Assembly: GCA_036648855.1 (NCBI GenBank)
Contig: JAVWCU010000009.1
Location: 1-34,438 of the forward strand
DNA length: 34,438 nucleotides
Source: Faecenecus sp036648855
GTDB lineage: Bacteria > Bacillota_I > Bacilli_A > RF39 > UBA660
Reading direction: 5' to 3'
Part shown: positions 16,855 through 24,475 of the stretch, one piece after another
How the letters are laid out: each line of letters begins with the position of its first letter
Position numbering within the stretch: the stretch's first letter is position 1
Position numbers and translations under genes: made by a program
Notes under the pieces: generated by a model
Databases searched by the model: none
Told to the model about the DNA's origin: nothing
What the model saw: the letters and a program-made list of their open reading frames with translations, nothing else

Positions 16855-17133
16855 CTAATTTGTTTTACAGATTTCTTTTTGAAAAAGATTTAATTTATTT
16901 TTTAAATTAAGTTCTAAAGTAATAACATTATCAACAGTTGCTTTTACAGATTTATTAACGGCAATAAGTTCATCAGCTGTAATATTAGGAGTATTAATAA
17001 CCTGATTTAATTTTTCTGCTTCAGCATTTAAGATATGAGATATACCTGATTCTTCATAAGCAATAGACTCAATTATGTTTCCAGTTGCATCTCCTCTTGT
17101 AATAGTTCCGGGTTTGATAATGGGCATAGACAT
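16855..17133 (-). CDS. Stand-alone helical tail-domain protein (partner of the DUF11 proteins)
   Basis: Protein of 92 aa, mostly one helical domain: IIESIAYEESGISHILNAE, then NITADELIAVNKSVKATVDNVITLE and KNKLNLFQKEI. The same layout forms the C-terminal tail of both downstream DUF11 proteins (LIESVALEQAALAAIANSEG, ITPDELLCINKSVQDMLESINMLE, KQKLNIVNCQI). This shows a shared domain, probably an oligomerisation or docking module. It lacks the Cys-rich end and any signal peptide. The ATG at 17133 follows GAGAGGAGGA; a longer frame to 17175 runs through that site and is rejected. First gene of the operon, behind a sigma-K-like promoter. I know similar segments from spore-associated proteins of Clostridia and Bacilli, but give no name. 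Confidence 0.8.
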   Translation of the reverse strand: MSMPIIKPGTITRGDATGNIIESIAYEESGISHILNAEAEKLNQVINTPNITADELIAVNKSVKATVDNVITLELNLKNKLNLFQKEICKTN

Positions 17134-17190
17134 ATTTATTCCTCCTCTCATTATTATGAATAAATAATAGATCATATTCTTTATTCAACA

Positions 17191-17217
17191 TATTTTATGA
17201 CCAACTATAAATTTAGT
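17191..17217 (-). promoter_or_regulatory. Sigma-K-like promoter for the spore-surface operon
   Basis: On the minus strand, AC (17216-17217), 16 nt, then CATAAAATA (17191-17199) fits the sigma-K pattern AC-N16/17-CATANNNTA. It lies 58 nt before the 92-aa gene start, leaving a leader of roughly 50 nt. Confidence 0.45.
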
Positions 17218-17287
17218 AAAGGTGAAATATACTAGAGAATAGTATTTATTACTATAATTATATATAAAACATCAAAATATTACATAA

Positions 17288-17304
17288 TTCGACAAAATAC
17301 GACA
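17288..17304 (+). promoter_or_regulatory. Tandem Spo0A boxes (0A boxes)
   Basis: TTCGACA (17288-17294) is an exact complement of the 0A box TGTCGAA, and TACGACA (17298-17304) matches it at 6 of 7. They are in the same orientation and 10 bp apart, one helical turn, as in known Spo0A-regulated promoters. They lie between a possible TATAAT (17253-17258) and the RBS of the sensor kinase, so binding could repress it, or act from a distance on the divergent spore operon. Confidence 0.6.
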
Positions 17305-17342
17305 TGACTAAAGCATACAATTATAAAGAAAGAGGGGATATT

Positions 17343-18599
17343 ATGAATTATTTTGAAGGACTTATTATCAATATTGTTTTTCTCTTATTTCCTTTACTTA
17401 TTTATTTACTTTATACAGCCTATCAAAAAAACATATCTAGAGAAGAAGATGGCTTATTTTGTAGTATTGCCTTAGTGTCTTCTTTATACTTAATTATGCG
17501 TTATGGTAAAGTCCAATTTGAAGGTGCTAGCTTAATAGCGTTATTTAACATACCTTTATTAATAGCATATTTAAAGGGTAAACAAAAAACCTCCATTGTC
17601 TTATCTATAGTTCTTATAATATATGGTATCGTAGAACTTAATTATAATTTTTACTTTGTTCTTTTAGAATATGTTATTTACTTTTTTATGTATGCTTTAA
17701 TTGGTTATAAAAAATTAACAAAGGACCGAGTTATTCAGGTATTTGTCTTAGTTAAAACCTTCTTCTTATCTATGAAAGTGTTCTATATTAATCCTATTAG
17801 TATTTCTTTTACTACTAATTTTGGGATTGTTTTATTTAGCATGATTCTATTTTATCTAGTTGCTAATATTATTTTTGTCTGTTTACAAAAAGGGGAGGAT
17901 ATTATTTCTTTAAACCAAACTTTAAAAGAATTAGAAAAAGAAAAGTTTTTAAGAAACTCTTTATTTAAAATAACTCATGAAATTAAAAATCCTATTTCTG
18001 TTTGTAAAGGTTATTTAGATATGATTGATTTAAATGACACTAATAAAGTACATAAGTATATTCCTATTGTTTCTAAGGAAATAGCAAGAACCTTGACCTT
18101 AATGGATGATTTTCTAGACTATACTAAAATTAAGATAAATCCTGAAGTTATGGATATTTATTATTTATTAGAAGATACTACTATGCAGTTAACTTCTTTA
18201 TTTAATGGTAATGGTATTTTTACTAATTTTAGTATACCAGATACTGAATTATATATAATTGGCGATTATAATAGAATTAAACAAGTGTTAATTAATCTTT
18301 TTAAAAACTCTGTAGAAGCTATAAATAGTTCAAATAGTTCGATTTCAGGTTTAATAACCTTATCCACTAGAAAACATAATTCATTAATTGATATAATTAT
18401 AAAGGATAATGGAATAGGGATGAATGAAGAGACCCTTAAGCATTTATCAGAGATGTTTTATACTACTAAAGTAACTGGAACAGGTCTAGGAGTAGCCTTA
18501 TCTAAAGAGATAATAGAACTTCATCATGGAAGTATTAGATATGATTCAGAGTATGAAAAAGGGACTGTAGTAATTATTACTTTACCAGTTAATGTATAA
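17343..18599 (+). CDS. KinB-like sporulation sensor histidine kinase
   Basis: Membrane sensor kinase of 418 aa. The N-terminal half (to about 185) has six or seven hydrophobic helices with little outside the membrane, like KinB. Then come a HisKA box FKITHEIKNPISV with the phosphorylated H212, an N box INLFKNSVEA, G1 DNGIGM, and G2 GTGLGVALSKEI of an HATPase domain. The ATG at 17343 follows AAAGAGGGG; an upstream ATG at 17304 lies inside the Spo0A-box region and lacks an RBS. No response regulator is adjacent, as for orphan kinases feeding the Spo0F/Spo0B/Spo0A relay. KinB-type function is inferred from topology and the 0A boxes, not from a diagnostic motif. Confidence 0.82.
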   Translation: MNYFEGLIINIVFLLFPLLIYLLYTAYQKNISREEDGLFCSIALVSSLYLIMRYGKVQFEGASLIALFNIPLLIAYLKGKQKTSIVLSIVLIIYGIVELNYNFYFVLLEYVIYFFMYALIGYKKLTKDRVIQVFVLVKTFFLSMKVFYINPISISFTTNFGIVLFSMILFYLVANIIFVCLQKGEDIISLNQTLKELEKEKFLRNSLFKITHEIKNPISVCKGYLDMIDLNDTNKVHKYIPIVSKEIARTLTLMDDFLDYTKIKINPEVMDIYYLLEDTTMQLTSLFNGNGIFTNFSIPDTELYIIGDYNRIKQVLINLFKNSVEAINSSNSSISGLITLSTRKHNSLIDIIIKDNGIGMNEETLKHLSEMFYTTKVTGTGLGVALSKEIIELHHGSIRYDSEYEKGTVVIITLPVNV

Positions 18600-18617
18600 A
18601 AAAAAGACCTAAGTCTT
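18598..18617 (-). terminator. Terminator of the deformylase gene
   Basis: On the minus strand AAGAC-TTAG-GTCTT is followed by eight T. It overlaps the last bases of the convergent kinase gene. Confidence 0.7.
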
Positions 18618-18620
18618 AAA

Positions 18621-19166
18621 TTATATAGCTCTATAGTTTTTAGCATTCTTCATTGGATTCTTAGTATCAATATGGTCAACGAACAAAATCCCATTTAAGT
18701 GATCTATTTCATGTTGAAAGGCAATCGCTAAATCTTCTCTAGCTCTAATTCTTATTTTATTTTCATTAATATCATATCCTTCAACCGTAACTCTGGCATA
18801 TCTAGGGACAATCCCCTCAACCTCACGGTTAACACTAAGGCATCCTTCTCCTTGTTCAACGTAAATCATTTCAGTAGAATTACTAATAATCTTTGGATTG
18901 ATGACCACATAAGTATCAAAACCATTCTCCACTTCATCAACAATAGTAATATACCTTTTTGGAACCCCAATTTGAATTGCGGCCATACCCATACCAGGTC
19001 TTAAATCATATTTTAAAGCTTTATCTTCTATTTGACTATTAGTTAAATACTCAATCATTAAATCTATATTTTTTAAATCTTTTTTATCTAACGGAAAAAC
19101 TACATCTTTACTAGGAAGACGTAGTATTTTATTTTTCTCATCTAAAATATCTCTTGTTTTTAACAT
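18621..19166 (-). CDS. def: Peptide deformylase
   Basis: Metalloenzyme that removes the formyl group from nascent N-terminal methionine. All three family motifs are intact: motif I GMGMAAIQ (58-65), motif II EGCLS (107-111, metal ligand C109), and motif III QHEIDH (151-156, ligands H152 and H156, catalytic E153). Length 181 aa, matching the type 2 deformylases of Bacilli (the insert after motif I region and the long N-terminus fit). The ATG at 19166 gives the usual start MLKTRDILDE..LR; a GTG at 19178 is an alternative. TGATAAAAT on the minus strand at 19188-19196 may be its extended -10. Confidence 0.95.
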   Translation of the reverse strand: MLKTRDILDEKNKILRLPSKDVVFPLDKKDLKNIDLMIEYLTNSQIEDKALKYDLRPGMGMAAIQIGVPKRYITIVDEVENGFDTYVVINPKIISNSTEMIYVEQGEGCLSVNREVEGIVPRYARVTVEGYDINENKIRIRAREDLAIAFQHEIDHLNGILFVDHIDTKNPMKNAKNYRAI

Positions 19167-19202
19167 AACCTTCACCACTTCGTACCTATTTTATCAAAAA
19201 AA

Positions 19203-19231
19203 AACAAAAAAGGGAAGAATAAATTCCTCCC
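19203..19231 (-). terminator. Terminator of the YjcZ-like gene
   Basis: On the minus strand GGGAGGAA-TTTA-TTCTTCCC (one G-T pair; 19212-19231) is followed by TTTTTTGTTTT. Confidence 0.8.
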
Positions 19232-19238
19232 CCTTTAT

Positions 19239-19415
19239 TTATCTAGCAAATCTTGAACCGATAACAATAACTAATAAGATAAATAGAACTAGAACAATTG
19301 CATAAGAAGAAGTTCCTCCTTGGCAACCGCATCCATTTCCTTGTGGGTATGGCATGTAAGGTGTTCCATAGTTTTGACAACCACAAGAAGACCCTCCGCC
19401 GTTATAATAATACAT
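19239..19415 (-). CDS. YjcZ-like small sporulation membrane protein
   Basis: Protein of 58 aa. The first half is rich in Gly, Tyr and Cys (YYYNGGGSSCGCQNYG, CGCQGG) and the second half is a single membrane helix (SYAIVLVLFILLVIVIGSRF). This is the layout of the YjcZ/YhhD family of small spore-associated proteins of Bacillales. The ATG at 19415 is favoured because AAAGGAGG lies 8 nt upstream; the ATG at 19421 would overlap that site. Function in the family is not known; the Cys pairs may link to coat proteins. Confidence 0.75.
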   Translation of the reverse strand: MYYYNGGGSSCGCQNYGTPYMPYPQGNGCGCQGGTSSYAIVLVLFILLVIVIGSRFAR

Positions 19416-19550
19416 ATTCATTCCTCCTTTATTTATTATCTAGTATAGGTTATTCCAAGTAGTGGTATTTTGTTATTATAAATGACTAAAAAATTATCTT
19501 TTCTATTATTAAATATGATATGATAAAGGAAAGTAAAGATAGGTGATAAA

Positions 19551-20720
19551 ATGAAGAAAATATTTAAAAATATAGATAAGCCTTTATTAATCATAAGTAT
19601 TATTCTGTTTGCAATTGGTTTAATTATGATTTTTTCTAGTTCTAATATCATGGCTTTTATGTCTCAAGGAACTAGTCCTTATCGTTATTTTGTAAAGCAG
19701 GCTATCTTCTTATTTGGTAGTTTTTGTTTAGCCCTTATCTTTATTAGGTTTACCACTAAGTCTTATGGAACTTTGTCTAGCATGGGTATTATTGGAGTAA
19801 TTGCTCTTTTAGTTTATCTTCTAGCTACTGGAGTTGTTAAGAATCAAGCTGTAAGTTGGTTTGATTTAGGTTTCTTTAGTGTTCAGCCGAGTGAATTTGC
19901 TAAAATTATTATTATTATGTGGATGGCCTCTTATTATGATCGAGTAAAAGATAAATTAGATAAATATGGTCCTAGTTTATTACCTTTGGGAGTTACAATT
20001 ATTATTGCAGTACTTATTTTTATTCAACCGGATTTAGGGACCACGGTTATCTTTTTAGCTATAGCTTTTTTTGTCTTTATATCTGCTCCTATTATTAAAG
20101 AAATTAAAGTAAAAACAATCTTTCTAGCTATTGGAGGATTAGTAGTTACTATACTTGTTTTAGTGGCATCAGGTAAAGAATTCTTATTATCTAGGCAATT
20201 AGATCGTTTTAATTTAGCTAATCCCTGCAGCACAGAAAAGTTTTATACAACAGGTAATCAGCTTTGTAATGGTTATATAGCAATTAATAATGGTAAAGCT
20301 TTTGGAGTAGGTTTAGGTAATAGTACTCAAAAGTATTTATATTTACCAGAAGCTCATACGGATTTTATTTTTGCTATTGTTATGGAAGAATTAGGTTTAA
20401 TTGCCGCAGTTGGTATTATTATTCTTTATTTTTTATTACTAGGAAGAATAGTTAAAATAGGTAGAGAAAGTTATACTAATAGGGGTGCTATGATGTGTTA
20501 TGGTATTGCAGTTTACATTGGTTTACATATTATCATTAATATATGTGGCTTATTTGGCTTAATACCATTAACTGGGGTGCCATTACCATTTATTAGTTAT
20601 GGAGGTAGTTTTACTTTATGTTTAGTAGTAGCATTAACTATTGTTCAAAGAGTTAATATGGAAACTAGATTGCAATTAGAAGTTAATAATAAGAAGGAAC
20701 ATAAAAAAATAAGTAAATAA
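19551..20720 (+). CDS. FtsW-like SEDS glycosyltransferase
   Basis: Second SEDS-family lipid II polymerase in the window, 389 aa, with ten or so membrane helices. Motifs: FFSVQPSEFAKI, IQPDLGTTVI, YLPEAHTDFIFAIVMEELG, GVPLPFISYGGS. The PEAHTDFIFA-EELG form is typical of FtsW and SpoVE, so this is the likely septal or sporulation enzyme, with the other copy RodA-like. There is an extracytoplasmic loop with two cysteines (about 225-240: PCSTEKFYTTGNQLCNG). RBS AGGTGA precedes the ATG. TATGAT with an upstream TG at 19519 may be the -10. It is followed by comEA. Confidence 0.85.
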   Translation: MKKIFKNIDKPLLIISIILFAIGLIMIFSSSNIMAFMSQGTSPYRYFVKQAIFLFGSFCLALIFIRFTTKSYGTLSSMGIIGVIALLVYLLATGVVKNQAVSWFDLGFFSVQPSEFAKIIIIMWMASYYDRVKDKLDKYGPSLLPLGVTIIIAVLIFIQPDLGTTVIFLAIAFFVFISAPIIKEIKVKTIFLAIGGLVVTILVLVASGKEFLLSRQLDRFNLANPCSTEKFYTTGNQLCNGYIAINNGKAFGVGLGNSTQKYLYLPEAHTDFIFAIVMEELGLIAAVGIIILYFLLLGRIVKIGRESYTNRGAMMCYGIAVYIGLHIIINICGLFGLIPLTGVPLPFISYGGSFTLCLVVALTIVQRVNMETRLQLEVNNKKEHKKISK

Positions 20721-20727
20721 AGTTAGT

Positions 20728-20767
20728 ACCTCTTTAAATTATCTTGAATAATCTCTATGAAGGAGGT
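20728..20767 (+). promoter_or_regulatory. Possible hairpin covering the comEA ribosome binding site
   Basis: ACCTCTT at 20728-20734 can pair (with one bulged G) to AAGGAGGT, which is the comEA Shine-Dalgarno. Between them ATTAT-CTTG-AATAAT forms an inner stem. A TTTTTT run follows. It could hide the RBS or weaken transcription from ftsW into comEA. Confidence 0.3.
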
Positions 20768-20775
20768 TATTTTTT

Positions 20776-21489
20776 ATGGAAAGAAAACAAGGAGGTTTAG
20801 GTAGAAATAAAGAAATGAAGATTGTTAGTATTAGTTTGTTTTGTTTTATGTTACTAGCAATTGGAATATATTTTTACTTTGATTTTAAAACAAATAAAGA
20901 GGAAGTATTAGAAACTGATAAAGTGGTTATTAAAGAACCAACTATATCAAAGCCTATTAAGGATCAAGAGCCAGAAACTCCTATATTAGGATGGATGATT
21001 GATATAAAGGGGCAAATTAACAAACCAGGTACTTATGCCGTAGATGACTCCATGAGAGTTATAGATATTATTCTTTTAGCGGGTGGTTTACTTGATAATG
21101 CAGATACTTCTGTCTTAAATCTCAGTCAAAAAGTAACTGATCAAATGGTAATTATTATTTATAGTAAGGAAGAAGTAAAGCATTTTAAAGAGACAAAAGA
21201 AATGGAGGTATCAGTAAATAAGCAATGCTTGACTAGTCAAATAGTAGTAAATGGAGCATGTATAGATAAAGAAGTAGGGGTTATTCCCCCTAAATTAGAG
21301 TTAATATCTATTAACCAAGCTACTAAGGATGAATTACTTACTTTACCTGGAATAGGTCTGATTAAAGCTGAAGCTATTATTAAATATAGAGAAGAAAGTC
21401 AAGGCTTTAAAACTCTTGATGAGTTAATGGAAGTACCAGGGATAGGAGCTAGTGTCTTTGCAGCTATTAAAGATTTTATCAAACTATAA
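20776..21489 (+). CDS. comEA: ComEA-like DNA receptor for competence
   Basis: Membrane-anchored DNA-binding protein of 237 aa for DNA uptake. It has an N-terminal transmembrane anchor (about 14-33), an SLBB domain (IDIKGQINKPGTYAVDDSMRV.. to about 125), and a C-terminal helix-hairpin-helix pair: INQATKDELLTLPGIG and FKTLDELMEVPGIG, which bind double-stranded DNA. The region between (about 130-165) holds two cysteines (QCLTSQIVVNGACID). RBS GAAGGAGG is strong. comEC overlaps its end by 38 nt, so the pair is translationally coupled. Confidence 0.93.
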   Translation: MERKQGGLGRNKEMKIVSISLFCFMLLAIGIYFYFDFKTNKEEVLETDKVVIKEPTISKPIKDQEPETPILGWMIDIKGQINKPGTYAVDDSMRVIDIILLAGGLLDNADTSVLNLSQKVTDQMVIIIYSKEEVKHFKETKEMEVSVNKQCLTSQIVVNGACIDKEVGVIPPKLELISINQATKDELLTLPGIGLIKAEAIIKYREESQGFKTLDELMEVPGIGASVFAAIKDFIKL

Positions 21490-23494
21490 AATATTTGCTA
21501 TCCTGCTACTTATTTGGCTCTTTACATCCTTGGTAGTATTTCCTAGACACAGTTTATATAAAGGGGATGAAACAAGCTTTACCGGTACTATTAAAGAAGT
21601 GAGAATAAATGATAAACAGTTAACCTTTAAATTAAAAGTATCCGCTAAAGAAACTTTACAAGGTACTTATTTCTTTAAAACGTCTACTAATATAAATATT
21701 GAAGTAGGAGATAAAGTTAAAGTAATAGGCAAGTTAACCCCTATCCCTAATCCAACCATACCAGGGATTTACTCTTATAAAAATTATTATGCCTCCTTCA
21801 AAATATATAATTATTTAGAAACAGCAGAAATTAATATCATTAAAAAAGGTTCGTTTTCCTTAAAAAAACTAATTAGCAAACAAATATCTAAAAGCCCTAA
21901 GTCAGCTCCCTATTTAGAAACTTTCTATTTAGGTATAACTAATAATATTGCGAGGACCACACTTGATAGTTATAGAACTAATGGTATATCTCATTTATTC
22001 TCTGTTTCTGGAATGCATATTTCTTTACTAATTATATTTCTAAAGAAGAAACCTTCAGTAGTTTTATTAATCTTATGTGGTTTTCTCTATTTATTTAATA
22101 ATTCTGTCTCTTTTTTAAGAGCCTTTCTTAGCTTTTTCCTAGGTTATCTAAATAATAAATATCATCTATCTATTAATAGTAAAATTTTAGCTGTCTTAAG
22201 TATCGGTCTATTACTCCTGTTAAACCCATATTATATATATCAAATAGGCTTTTGGTATTCCAGTGTAATTAGTTTGATTTTAATTTTTAATTCTGATTTA
22301 TTTAATAAACAATCCAATTATTTTAAGAAAATTGGTTTTATTTCTTTTATAGCCTTTTTAAGTAGTATTCCTATTTCCTTGAATTTTTTCTTTACACTTA
22401 ACTTTTTAACACCTCTCTTTAATTTACTGTTTGTACCATTTTATACTTTTTTAATAGTGCCTTTATCTTTATTATGTTTTGTCTTTCCTTTTATAGATAG
22501 TCTATTTTTTATGATTATTAAAATATTTGAGGCTATATCCAGTTCTTTCTCTAAAGTTCTATTTGGTACCTTTATTTTAGGTAAACCTTCTTTAATAGTT
22601 TTGCTTTTAATTATTATAGGACTAGTTATTGCCTTATATGGGTTTAGACATAGACAAATAGTTTTTCTGTTACCGTTTCTTCTTATCATTATAATTTTAA
22701 TTATTACACCCACTTCTCTTAAAAACGAGGTTTATATTTTAGATGTTGGGCAAGGGGACTCTATATTAGTAAAATCTCAAGCTAAAACCATGCTAATTGA
22801 TACTAGTAAAAATAAGGGGAAAGATATCGTTTTATTTCTTAAATCTTTGAAAATTACCACGTTAGACTATCTAGTTATCACTCATGGAGATCTTGATCAT
22901 ATAGGGGGCTCTAAAGAAATACTTAATTCTATTAGGGTTAAAGAAATAATCTATAATTTAGGGAGTCTGACTAAGGAAGAAGAAATATTAATTGCTAAGG
23001 GTAAACAATTAGGGACAAAACTTAGTCAATGCACTACTAATAGGCAAATAATACTTGGTGACATTAAGCTTACGTCCTTAAATAAGGAATTTCCTAGTGA
23101 AAATGATAGTAGTTGTATTCTTTATGCTGATGGATCTAATTATAAGTTCCTATTTACCGGTGATAGTGGTATCTTAGCAGAACAAGAGTTATTAAGAACT
23201 TATCAAATACCCCAGATAACCTTTTTAAAAGTAGGACATCATGGTAGTAATACTAGTACAAGTAATGAGTTATTAAAGGTACTAAGTCCTAAGTATGGTT
23301 TTATTTCAGTAGGTTTGAAAAATAGTTATCATCATCCTAGTAAAAAAGTACTAAGTAATTTAAAAAAGCATAATATTATAGTGAAAAGTACTAGTCTTGA
23401 AGGTACTATTAGAGTACTTTTAGAAAGAAAGGGCACTATTTATACATACCCTCCATATAATAGGGTAGGACGCTATAAAAAGCGTTTTATATAG
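21452..23494 (+). CDS. comEC: ComEC DNA channel of competence
   Basis: Polytopic protein of about 680 aa thought to carry single-stranded DNA across the membrane. The N-terminal part has an OB-like domain (GTIKEV..DKVKVIGKLTPIPNPTIPG), the central competence domain carries FSVSGMHISLLI and many helices, and the C-terminal metallo-beta-lactamase-like domain shows ILDVGQGDSILV, THGDLDHIGG (H478), FLFTGDSG and KVGHHGSNTSTS. The start is uncertain: GTG at 21452 follows AGGAG with short spacing and overlaps comEA. The first helix begins at about residue 10. Late comE genes comEB or comER are not seen here. Confidence 0.92.
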   Translation: MSLQLLKILSNYKIFAILLLIWLFTSLVVFPRHSLYKGDETSFTGTIKEVRINDKQLTFKLKVSAKETLQGTYFFKTSTNINIEVGDKVKVIGKLTPIPNPTIPGIYSYKNYYASFKIYNYLETAEINIIKKGSFSLKKLISKQISKSPKSAPYLETFYLGITNNIARTTLDSYRTNGISHLFSVSGMHISLLIIFLKKKPSVVLLILCGFLYLFNNSVSFLRAFLSFFLGYLNNKYHLSINSKILAVLSIGLLLLLNPYYIYQIGFWYSSVISLILIFNSDLFNKQSNYFKKIGFISFIAFLSSIPISLNFFFTLNFLTPLFNLLFVPFYTFLIVPLSLLCFVFPFIDSLFFMIIKIFEAISSSFSKVLFGTFILGKPSLIVLLLIIIGLVIALYGFRHRQIVFLLPFLLIIIILIITPTSLKNEVYILDVGQGDSILVKSQAKTMLIDTSKNKGKDIVLFLKSLKITTLDYLVITHGDLDHIGGSKEILNSIRVKEIIYNLGSLTKEEEILIAKGKQLGTKLSQCTTNRQIILGDIKLTSLNKEFPSENDSSCILYADGSNYKFLFTGDSGILAEQELLRTYQIPQITFLKVGHHGSNTSTSNELLKVLSPKYGFISVGLKNSYHHPSKKVLSNLKKHNIIVKSTSLEGTIRVLLERKGTIYTYPPYNRVGRYKKRFI

Positions 23495-23496
23495 AT

Positions 23497-23523
23497 GGAG
23501 AGTTTCAAAAACTTTCCCTTTTT
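23497..23523 (+). terminator. Terminator after comEC
   Basis: Stem GGAGAGTTT/AAACTTTCC (one G-T pair) with a CAA loop (23497-23517), followed by CTTTTT. Confidence 0.85.
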
Positions 23524-23546
23524 GGCTATAAAAAAATGCTCTGGGG

Positions 23547-23575
23547 TTGCAGAAATATAATAATTATGTTACAAT
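23547..23575 (+). promoter_or_regulatory. Promoter of the HD-domain gene
   Basis: TTGCAG (23547-23552), 17 nt, TACAAT (23570-23575) with an upstream TG. It predicts a leader of about 120 nt that begins with a short hairpin (TGCCA/TGGCA, 23583-23602). The leader matches no riboswitch class I know. Confidence 0.6.
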
Positions 23576-23701
23576 TAACACATGCCAAAAAGATGTGGCA
23601 GGAGTTTAGCAAAAATAATTAATCAATAGTTATCAGGCTATAAAGACTAATACAAATTATAGTTTAGTAATATAATGTATTATAATTCTAGAGGTGAAAA
23701 A

Positions 23702-24211
23702 ATGAATATTGGATATAAAGATAATAAATATCTTAGTATCGTAGATGATATATTAGCACATACCGAGTTTTCTAAAACTAAAGATATTACTCATCATGGA
23801 ATGAATAGATATGATCATTCTTTAAGAGTGTCATATTATTCATATTTAGTGGCTAAAGGTTTACATTTAGATATAAATGGTACTGCTAGAGGAGCACTAT
23901 TACATGATTTCTTCTTAGAAAAAACAGAGGCAATTGGTAGTAATAAAGTTCGGGCTGCAGTACTAGTTAATCATCCTAAATACGCTTTATTAAATGCCAG
24001 CAAATATTTTACTTTATCAGATAAAGAACAAGATATTATTTTAACTCATATGTTTCCTGTTTCTTTAAAAGTGCCTAGATATTTAGAAAGTTGGATCGTT
24101 GATATTGTTGATGATTTAGTTTCTATCTTTGAAAAGGTTTACAGTGTTAGAAGTGAATTATCTGCTGCTATGTCTTTTCTTCTTGTTATATCATTAAATG
24201 CTATTAGATAG
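23702..24211 (+). CDS. HD-domain phosphohydrolase-like protein
   Basis: Cytosolic helical protein of 169 aa with an HD metal-dependent hydrolase pattern: H39 in YDHSLRV, and H68-D69 in GALLHDFF, then NHPKYAL and a late Asp pair IVDIVDDLVSIFEKV that would complete the metal site. HD proteins cleave phosphates from nucleotides or cyclic dinucleotides, but the substrate here is unknown. The ATG at 23702 follows AGAGGTGA; a longer frame to 23675 is rejected. The gene stands alone between two terminators, directly before tRNA-Arg. A short relative occurs widely in Bacilli and Clostridia. Confidence 0.78.
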   Translation: MNIGYKDNKYLSIVDDILAHTEFSKTKDITHHGMNRYDHSLRVSYYSYLVAKGLHLDINGTARGALLHDFFLEKTEAIGSNKVRAAVLVNHPKYALLNASKYFTLSDKEQDIILTHMFPVSLKVPRYLESWIVDIVDDLVSIFEKVYSVRSELSAAMSFLLVISLNAIR

Positions 24212-24229
24212 AAGAGCAATCTTCTTTTT
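24210..24229 (+). terminator. Terminator of the HD-domain gene
   Basis: AGAAGA-GCAA-TCTTCT followed by TTTT. It overlaps the stop codon and lies only 15 nt before tRNA-Arg(CCT), which has no clear promoter of its own, so it may be leaky. Confidence 0.6.
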
Positions 24230-24244
24230 AAAAGCCTTTTAATT

Positions 24245-24321
24245 GTTCTCGTAGCTCAGTAGGATAGAGCGTCCCCCTCCTAAGGGGAAGGCCGTTGGTT
24301 CGATTCCAATCGAGAACACCA
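24245..24321 (+). tRNA. tRNA-Arg (anticodon CCT)
   Basis: A 77-nt cloverleaf with acceptor GTTCTCG/CGAGAAC, anticodon loop CTCCTAA (CCT, reads AGG), T loop TTCGATT and encoded CCA. The D loop AGTAGGATA contains the A20 of arginine tRNAs. Confidence 0.95.
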
Positions 24322-24330
24322 GTTGTTATT

Positions 24331-24357
24331 AACCCTTATAATATAAGGGTTTTATTA
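24331..24357 (+). terminator. Terminator after tRNA-Arg(CCT)
   Basis: Perfect 9-bp stem AACCCTTAT/ATAAGGGTT with a 3-nt loop, then TTTATTATT. Confidence 0.8.
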
Positions 24358-24426
24358 TTGCTTATTATTACTAAATCTATAAAAAGTAGGGTAACTAGAA
24401 TTTTTCTTTTTTAAGAACTCATTCTA

Positions 24427-24435
24427 TGCTATAAT
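24427..24435 (+). promoter_or_regulatory. Extended -10 promoter before the pseudouridine synthase
   Basis: TGCTATAAT (TATAAT at 24430-24435), 40 nt before the start codon, identical to the box before the glycosyltransferase. The -35 is weak. Confidence 0.55.
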
Positions 24436-24475
24436 AAGCTAAGTATATTCACCTTAAACATTAGGAGGTAGTAAA

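Noticed and set aside
19436..19651. 71-codon frame on the minus strand between the YjcZ-like gene and the FtsW-like gene
   Set aside because: It overlaps the start of the FtsW-like gene antisense, has no RBS, and covers that gene's RBS and promoter region.
23576..23701. c-di-GMP, preQ1 or fluoride riboswitch before the HD-domain gene
   Set aside because: None of the conserved core sequences of these classes can be found in the leader.
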